Assembly: GCA_047495785.1 (NCBI GenBank)
Contig: JBLDXI010000064.1
Span: 310,001 to 374,000, forward strand
Direction of reading: 5' to 3'
Source of the DNA: Lepidodermella squamata
Lineage: Eukaryota > Gastrotricha
DNA: 64,000 nucleotides
Within the stretch, counting starts at the first letter, position 1. Each line of letters opens with the position of its first letter. The notes under the pieces were generated by a model. It did no database searches and was not told where the DNA came from. It saw only the letters and a list, made by a program, of their open reading frames with translations. Positions 56,433-64,000 of the stretch are shown here, piece after piece. The translations under genes were made by a program, and so were the position numbers.

Positions 56433-59400
56433 TCAACATTTGGACGACTTTGCCCTAATTGCACCTCGCGATACCAGCAGATCGATAGCAACTAGTCTGT
56501 CAAGACAAATGGCAAGATCCAGAGCTGTCCGGCCACTGTCATCTTTGAAATCCATATCTGCCCCCGCATCCAGCAGAAACGGAACAGCGCTGACCTGACC
56601 AACGAAAACCGCTTGCATCACTGCCGTCCTGCCGCTGTTGTTCGTGGCGTCGATGGCCGCGTTGCGATCCAGCAACAGCTGTATTTTTCTTACGTCCCCA
56701 AGCATAGTAGCTTGTATTAATGCGGTCGCACCGTCGTTATCCTTCGCCTCTATCGAAGCGTTTCTATCTAGTAAAAGGCGTAAAGCATCGATATTTCCGT
56801 ACGAAGCCGCATGTATCAACGCCGTGTATCCCTTGTTGTCTCTTGCCTCCTTGGCGGCGTTTCGATCCAGTAGAAGTCTTACAGCGCCGGTTTTTCCTTT
56901 ACTAGCCCCGCGCATCAATGCCGTGATTCCGTTTTTGTCCTTAGCTTCGATAGCAGCGTTGCGATCCAGTAACAGTCGAACTGTCTCGATGTCTCCATTT
57001 CCAACCGAATGAATCAACGGCGTTGAGCCTTCCACATCCTTGGCCTCGATTGAAGCGTTCCGATCTAGCAACAGGCGAGCTACTCTGACTTGCCCATTTT
57101 CAGCTGCGTGAATTAGCGCTGTACAGCCACTCTCATCTTTGCCATCGATGGCGGCGTTGCGATCCAGCAAAAATCGAGCTGCTTCGACATCCCCATTAAT
57201 AGCCGCTGCCATCAACGCCGTCCTGCCATAGGTACCCTCCTTGGCATTCACATCAGCCCCGCGATCCAACAACAGCCTAGTAATTTCCAGCTGCACGTCC
57301 GACTTTCGACTAGTGCATAGCCAGACACTGTATAACAGGGTGCTATTTTTTGTAGTCGACCTATCGCAGTACGATACTTTTGGGTTGCGCCAATTTGGAT
57401 CGAACTTGCCACCAGTGGAATCGTCAATGTCCGAAACTAGTTGCCGAACTTGTGCCACGTCGCTCGTGTTCGATGTGACGTTCCACAAACGTTCGTACAA
57501 TTCTTGGACCTGGAGAAAGGCATTACAAGCTTTTAGATTTCTCGACTGTGGGTTAGGATAACGTAGTGATCTATGTGAAAATTTTAAAGTGTGAAGTAGA
57601 AAGCATCAGATACAGAAATTGGGGTGCTCAACAGTGGGCGAAGTAAGGGGGAATGGGCGGTATCGTACCAAAGGGGAGACACTCCTTAGATAGAGCAAAA
57701 AACAAACAAGATTATAGCATTTTTCTCGGAATTTTCGGCGTAAAATATAATATAATAAAATAACCATCTCATTCGATAGAGAAGCGCTTCTAGTAATTCG
57801 GAATAAAATTTGGAATTAGTGAGAAATGGAAGTTTTTCTCTGGGAATTTTAGAAAGTAATCAAAATTCGGAAAAATTACCATTGGCGAATAGGGAGATGA
57901 GTGAATTAAAATGGAGGTCGCAAGCCCACTTATTAACGTTTTGGTGTGAATTTTATTTACTATAGGTAGATCGCTAGTTTCAGATCTGTATGGACATTGT
58001 GGAACCGCTGGTAAGTTGAACTGTGGCGCGCACGCTGATTGGTCAATTTATCGTTGCTAATGACTCCGGAATGAAACAATTTAGTCGTGCGATCCACTAA
58101 TAAATGATTTTATATTTATGCAAAAGATGACCTTGCCACACCCACTGCACGGTTTCCATTGACCACGAGCGTTAACTCCATATTAATGGTGGTAAATTGC
58201 TGCGGCAAAAAACACTTGTTGCAAAAAATCTTATGGCTCGCACGACCAACATGTTTCCAACCAATAAAAAGAAAACTTACAGGTAGCCTAGTCACGCAGG
58301 AACCTGGTCGGGACCAAGTGAAGTTCGAGAGGCACACTATGGAGGCATTCCCTCGAATCACAAATTCCTGGTTGCAGGATATATTTCGGGTAGATCCGAT
58401 GCTCGAGAGACCGGGGGATACGTTGCCGTTTCGTATCGGGCCAACAGCACCACAGCCTTGACTGAATGCTTTAGATAAGGCGAGGGAACACAAAATTTAC
58501 CTACTTGTAGGGTTACACTTCCCATTTATCACTGGACTGAAAGGAGGCAAGCAAGAGGCAGTCGAAACTGAGGCAGAGTAGGCAAAACCTGGGTTGCATT
58601 TGACACTCACCACGCCTCCTCTTTCCACCACTGAACCTGGCTTCAGAACAACGCCGGTATCTTCCAAAGTTTCTGGGTCCATCTGGGTAACGAACCCCGC
58701 TGTTACGTTTGGTACAAGACAAGAAGTCGTCTCGCTGCGAACATCCGTGTAGTTCGAAATCCAATCGAGAACCTTGCAGACCCTGCTGTAGATCCCGGGA
58801 GTGTATCCATTGCACGAATCGTCACCATTCGAGATTATGCCAAGTAGGAAAGTTTTCCTCGACTTCGAGCACATGAGAGGACCCCCAGAATCTCCGAAGC
58901 AAACATCGCTGCCATCGGCGGCTAAACACATTTTCGAATCGGTGATGTTGACTGGATTAGAACGGTCGCGAGAATACTCCATCGAGCAATTTCGGTAAGA
59001 TCGTACTTGAAGATTGAGCTTCCTCGGGATCTCGGATATTCTAGCTGAAATGCACAAATGCAATACAGCTAAAGGTTTGGGGCCTTGGCCAGAACAGTTT
59101 CTCGTTTTTGAAAATGGAGGGGGGAAGCGTTTGCCCTGCTTCTATTTGAGTCTAAGCCTCTATTTGAGATTGTGCATCATCCTTTTTCATGTTTCAACAA
59201 ATACCTAATTGCTAACGAACCCACACCGCTCATGAGACGTACTATAGGACGCCGCGGCTTCGAAGCTCCCATTACATGACCCCGCGGCTGCCACCCACTG
59301 TGCATAATTATTCTGAGCATAATTTTCACTCCAGTAATTTCGAAATAAAAAAAAATTTAATTTATAAAATTTTAATTTTTTAAATGTCAATAATTAAAAA

Positions 59401-61151
59401 CTGCTGAGAATTCATTTACAGCAAAAGATCGGCCAGACGCTGTGTAAAGATGTGTTGATCTCGTTGATCTTAAGCAAAAAAAGAGGCTTGAGAGGATTGC
59501 AAAAAGTGTAATGAGATGATTCATTGGTCGAGTTGGACTTTGGACCTCATTAAAAATATCAAGCTTTTTCTGATTCTACGCATGCCGCGGCGTCGTATAT
59601 TACGTCTCAAGACACCGCTAAGTCTAATTAATAAGGAATAATTCGTATTTGAAGTTTAAAACCACACCATGGTCATCATAGTTCTGATCAGTCCTCCGAT
59701 TTTATTTCGTGACTCGAAAGTGTCTGCCACTGGGAAGAAATTGTAAAAGGGTGCATATGCCAATTTGGATCTTTTGATTTTTTCGCTAAGCTGTTTCCAT
59801 TGGTTCGAAGTTCGCAAAAACTAGTTAATACGCGATTAAAAAATCATGTCATTTCCTAGAGCGTAAAGCCTGCAGTCTTCGATGCTGTTATACAGTAGTA
59901 AGGTCTTTTATATACAGTGCTCCCTCGATAACTGTATGTAAATCCAAGGGATTGACATACTGTATGCGAATTGACCCCAGCCAGCTGCGATCCCCGAATC
60001 ACATCCGTCGATCGCATTCGCTATATGTGAGTTCGCTCGGCACATGGTTCTCGGGTCTGGTAAACAAATTGGCCTGATCTGCTGCGAGAACGCCGGGACT
60101 GGGCTCGTCAATCGCAAGAGAGCGAAATCAAAGTCAAAGAAATTCTGACTTCCCTTGTATAGCGGATGAACCAAAGGTGGCAGAGACACGAGAGATTCGC
60201 GAGAAGCTATTTCTGACTGGACACTAATGTTATGGCGCCCGAGCAACGCTTTAATCCTGTAAGAACACGGAATTGCCTTCATCGGATAGTAAAGTGAAAA
60301 TCAAAAGCTACGCACGGTCAGGAATTTGTTGGGTTGAAAATTGAAATATCTCACACGCGCCCGAATTATTTTTAGCTCCAAGCTTGGGTTAAGCTTAGCT
60401 AAAAATAAAAAGTGTAACTCGGAAAGACCAAAAAAATTTATTAGTCTTAAAAATATGAATATTCATAAGGTGCTAATTAATATTCCGAAGCCCTCAAAGT
60501 TGTTAATCTGGTCAGGAAAATTATGGATAAATAATGTTTGATTTTTTGTAACCTCACTTTAAGTGCTCAAATTTTTCTGCAATTTTTGGCAATCAACTAA
60601 GAATGTCCTAGTTTCATGACATCTCATGAATATATTCATATTATTGAAACTATCCCCCTTTCTTTGGAGCTATTTTTGGAGATCTTTTGCTGGGGATAAG
60701 CAGCCTCATTTCGCACGTGCGAAAAATGTCAACTAGCATCGCCTCATTTCCACCGTGCGGATCTGTTGACTGTCACTGCTGTAAAAACAGTTCGAAGACT
60801 CACAAGATAGGGGTGGTTCCGGAATTCCAAACACAATGAGCAGCTGTTATCAGCCATTGACTCGAGATTAGGGACGCCCCGCAATTTGAGGCAGACGTAT
60901 CAAGCCTGTTATAGATTTCAAGCAAGACCTTGAACATATTAATTTTTCGGTTGTGTGAAGCGAATTCAAATTAGGCTAACCAGCCACGGGTAAGCATGTG
61001 CTTCTGCAGGGTGACTGCCTGGGCCTCTTGATTTCGCTTCAGTAGGTCCTGCATTCGAGTAGTTCACGTTCACAGTCCCGCATTCGAAATCCTGAGCAAC
61101 AGCAACTCCAGAAATCAAAGCTAGAAGATAGGTAGCCGTAAGTAAGCGCAT
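56433..61151 (-). CDS. Secreted trypsin-like protease with two CCP domains and ankyrin repeats
   Basis: Six exons join in phase to 797 aa: 60981-61151, 60804-60928, 59961-60256, 58501-59044, 58281-58461, 56433-57509. A signal peptide is followed by a pro/light-chain segment (DFECGTV, GPGSHP, YPWL). The trypsin fold has all three catalytic residues: His at about 88 (LITAAHC), Asp at about 142 (FDFALLRL), Ser at about 250 (CFGDSGGPLMC). Two CCP/sushi domains follow (about 300-378 and 380-437), then directly about nine ankyrin repeats (consensus LLLDRNAAIEAKD and G-x-TALI) ending AKSSKC-stop. No transmembrane segment lies between CCP2 and the repeats, so they would be extracellular if the signal peptide works. 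That is rare, since ankyrin repeats are normally cytoplasmic. Divergent sister gene at 61356. Confidence 0.88.
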
Positions 61152-61355
61152 TGCAAGATGTTAGATGAAAGCTGAACTACAGCATGAAGAATAAAGATTA
61201 TCTGTAGTAGAATTATTCTCCATACTAAAAAAACTGTCAACACATTTCTATCTGTATCTTATATAAATATAATAGAGTTAAAACAAGTGAAAACACGTAA
61301 CACGAAGCATTCATCAATTCATGTTGCATGTTGAGCTCTCCTTAAGAAATTTGTA
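61152..61355. promoter_or_regulatory. 204-bp bidirectional promoter between two protease-ankyrin genes
   Basis: Only 204 bp separate the two start codons. A TATAAATA box at 61262-61269 points to the plus-strand gene, about 90 bp before its ATG. No clear TATA box was seen for the minus-strand gene. Confidence 0.6.
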
Positions 61356-63902
61356 ATGCGTCTACTTATAGCTGCCAATCTTCTCGTGCTAATTTCCGGA
61401 GTTGCTATTGTTGCTCAGGATCTTGGCTGCGGAACTGTGGTACCGATGATAATGCCTAAAATAAGTGGCCCTGGCAGTCACCCGACAGGACCGCATGAAT
61501 ACCCTTGGCTGGTTTGTTCAGTTCAAATTGTTTTCACCTAACCTAGAACGGAAGCTTGTTCAAGGTTATGCTGGAGATTTACTTCAGCCAGTCAGTCTCC
61601 TACTGCGGAGCAACTCTCATCTCGAGGCAATGGCTGGTAACTGCTGCTCGTTGCGTTTCGACTGCCGAAGGCACCCCTGTTTTGTATTTTTCTTCGCTAT
61701 TTCCCTCTAATAAGATAGTTGAAAGTTGTTTTGATGTGTACAGAATCAAAGCGATGCTAGGGCGCTATAACATTAGCGTTCGTTCAGAGAAAGCCTCTCG
61801 CGAATTACTCGTGGCTGTGCCGCCTTTGGTTCATCCGCTATACAACGGCAGTCAGAATGATTACGACTTCGCTCTCTTGCAATTAATGAGCCCTCTTCTG
61901 AAATTCTCGCATGAGATCAAACCGATTTGCTTACCAGACGTAGTTACCATGTGCCGAGCGAACTCATTTACAGCAAATACGATCGACGGATGCGATTCGG
62001 CAGTAGCAGTTGGCTGGCGGCATATTGCGCAAAGTAGGTCATTCTCTTGCCAATAAGGGCCCGTTCTCAGAGTGCGATCACGGAGTTGCCAGGGATGGAC
62101 AGGGATTTTTGTCCATCTCTGGCTTCAAGAACACAATATCGTCTTAACGCGAATATCCTATTTTTCGTTGTGTTCCGAGAGCTCGAACAAATCTTTCAGC
62201 GATTATGAGCTGGCGTGCGCCGATTTAGGGTGTGAACTTTCACCCGAATTGATCCACTTCGATCATAAATTGCTAGATATTGCAAGCTTAGACTCAAAAT
62301 GTATTGCGGTGATTCTGAAAAATCTCAAATAAATGGAAAAAAGTTCAAAAATTATTTCTATTCTCAAAAACTGCTGGAGGAGATACTCGCCTTGATCGGC
62401 GAAGTTTCCCTTGCCTTTTCGAGATAAAAAGACGAGAGGGTCAAATTTCCTGGGCGAAATTAAATAATAAGATCAATAAAAATTGAATAAGATTATATCT
62501 TATATCACTGGGCATTGATGCATTTCAGCTAGAATATCCGAAATTCCGAGGAAGCTGGACCTTCAAGTACGATCTTACAAAAATTGCTCGATGGAGTATT
62601 CTCGCGGCCTCTCTGATCCAGTCAACATCACCGATTCGAAAATGTGTTTAGCCGCCGATGGCAGCGATGTTTGCTTCGGAGATTCTGGGGGTCCTCTCAT
62701 GTGCTCGAAGTCGAGGAAAACTTTCCTACTAGGCATAATTTCGAATGGTGATGATGATTCGTGCAATGGATCCACGCCTGGGATGTACAGCAGAGTTTGC
62801 AAGGTTCTCGATTGGATCACGGAAAACACAGATGTTGGCGGCCAGACGACTACTTGTATTGTCCCTACCGTAACAGCAGGATTTGTAACGCGAGTGGACC
62901 AAGAAACTTCGGAAGATACCGGCGTAGTTCTGAAGCCAGGATCAGTGGTGGAAAGAGGCGGGTCCGTGAGTGTCAAATGCAACCCCGGTTATGCCTACTC
63001 TGCCTTTGTGTCAACCGCCTCTTGCTTGCCTCCATTCCGCCCAGCGATAGCTGGCAGGTGCAACCCTACAAGTAAGTGAATGTTGTATTTAAAGCATTAT
63101 CTAAAGCATTCAGTCAAGGCTGCGATGCTGTTGGCACAATACAAAATGGCAACATATCTCCTGGTCTGTCGAGCGTCGGAGCTACCCGAAACATATCCTG
63201 CAATCAGGAATTTGTGATTCGAGGAAATGCTTCAATAGTGTGCCTCTCAAACTTCACTTGGTCCCGACCAGGTTCCTGTGTGACTAGGCTACCTGTAAGT
63301 TTTCTATTTATTTCAAGCTTTCAACTACAAGACCTTATGTCTCGATTATTCTATTAGCCATTTGAGAGGTTTCATTTAGGGGAATTTATTGAGGGAACTT
63401 CTACTACATTTAGATCCGTGAAGTGTACGCAGAATTGTGGAATCTAACAGCCGAGACGGACGACGTGGCGCAGGTTCGGCAACTAGTTTCGGAGATTGAC
63501 GATTCCACTGGTGGCAAGTTCGATCCAAATTGGCGCAACCCAAATGTATCACATTGCGATAAGTCGACTACAAAGAACAGCACCCTGTTATACAGTGTCT
63601 GGCTGTGTTCTGGTCGAGAATCAGACGCGCAGCTGGAAATTGCTCGGCTGCTGTTGGATCGCGGAGCTGATGTGAATGCCAAGGAGGGAAGCTACGGCAT
63701 GACGCCGTTGATTGCAGCGGCTAATAACGGGGATCTCGATGGAGCTCGACTGTTGCTGGATCGCAACGCTGCCATCGAGGCCACTAGTAGCGATGGCTTC
63801 ACTGCGTTGATATATGCCGCTGCATTTGGGAAAGTCGAGATGGTTCGCCTGTTGCTGGATGGTTGCGCACCAAAGGTCCCACAGGGACGGAGTCCCCAAT
63901 AA
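61356..63902 (+). CDS. Protease-homologue (His to Arg), two CCP domains and a shortened ankyrin array
   Basis: Six exons join in phase to 593 aa: 61356-61511, 61565-61683, 61744-62033, 62529-63075, 63114-63294, 63414-63902. Architecture and exon phases match the minus-strand sister. Signal peptide, GPGSHP, YPWL, then trypsin-like domain, two CCPs and ankyrin repeats. The catalytic His motif reads LVTAARC, with Arg at about residue 81 (codon CGT against CAT), while the Asp (DYDFALLQL) and Ser (CFGDSGGP) remain, so hydrolysis should be lost and the protein would act as a pseudoprotease. The ankyrin part has only about two to three repeats before RLLLDGCAPKVPQG and a stop. The tail bears no likeness to the family end, which suggests truncation by an insertion after about 63865. 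CCP2 is joined to the repeats by a 119-nt intron, leaving no room for a membrane segment. Confidence 0.85.
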
Positions 63903-64000
63903 GCGATAGAGTACGGCGCATCAGCTACTGCTGATGCGGAAGGGGTTATAGGAAATTTTGGGGAAACTCCTAGGGAAACTCCTGTGATAGCTGTAAAATT
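63903..64000. other. Right edge, possible inserted repeat
   Basis: From about 63865 the sequence departs from the ankyrin family (CCCACAGGGACGGAGTCCCC, GGGGAAACTCCTAGGGAAAC) and looks like repeat DNA running out of the window. Confidence 0.4.

Noticed and set aside
59205-59390. Possible exon reading ENYAQNNYAQWVAAAG inside the protease intron
   Set aside because: No donor or acceptor in a phase compatible with the flanking protease exons, which already join correctly without it; no counterpart in the sister gene.
62072-62332. 86-codon open frame in the intron of the plus-strand protease gene
   Set aside because: Protease exons 3 and 4 join in phase without it and the sister gene has no equivalent.

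Overview
The window is nuclear DNA of a small invertebrate animal with a compact genome. Genes are split by many very short GT-AG introns, often 50-70 nt with a T-rich tract before the acceptor AG. The proteins are typically metazoan: C-type lectin-like domains (CTLD), LamG/concanavalin-like domains, sushi (CCP), EGF, PAN, a CTHRC1-like domain, a pentameric ligand-gated channel, 7TM receptors and a hAT transposase. Intron style is nematode-like or tardigrade-like, but I cannot name the phylum. No bacterial operons, CRISPR arrays, rRNA or convincing tRNA genes were seen. Exon models below were built by hand from splice sites, reading phase and comparison between paralogues inside the window.

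Layout. 0.8-28.7 kb is a tandem family of secreted cysteine-rich proteins. All copies share a signal peptide and a series of small Cys-module exons, but the C-terminal adhesive domains differ: one CTLD (0.8-3.1 kb, minus, with a nonsense codon), two LamG domains (4.0-9.4 kb, minus), a truncated copy (10.1-10.6 kb), four CTLDs plus EGF (15.2-21.3 kb, minus, one in-frame TGA) and six CTLDs (22.5-28.7 kb, plus, intact, 1,604 aa). A hAT transposon (11,091-14,525) with perfect 8-bp target duplication and an apparently intact transposase interrupts a duplicated copy of the divergent promoter region at 21.3-22.5 kb. That second region preserves a paralogous empty site.

28.7-39.1 kb holds two intronless genes for a pentameric ligand-gated channel fused to two N-terminal LamG-like domains (minus strand). 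Each lies tail to tail with a CTLD gene (28.66/28.99 kb and 35.77/36.38 kb). Their channel halves are nearly identical while their LamG halves have diverged, which suggests gene conversion.

40.8-52.3 kb carries three tandem 7TM receptor genes, a 7TM relic, a decayed protease-CCP-ankyrin gene, a TA-flanked non-autonomous element, a Penelope-like fragment with a hammerhead-like core, and a small CCCH zinc-finger ORF. 52.5-55.5 kb (minus) holds a PAN/CTHRC1-like secreted protein followed by a second set of CTHRC1-like exons.

56.4-63.9 kb holds a head-to-head pair of genes with a very unusual architecture: signal peptide, trypsin-like protease, two CCP domains, then ankyrin repeats, with no membrane segment between. 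One member keeps the catalytic triad; the other has Arg in place of the catalytic His and a shortened ankyrin array. The locus as a whole looks like a rapidly duplicating, converting and decaying cluster of extracellular recognition, protease and receptor genes, plausibly immune, allorecognition or chemosensory in role (inference).
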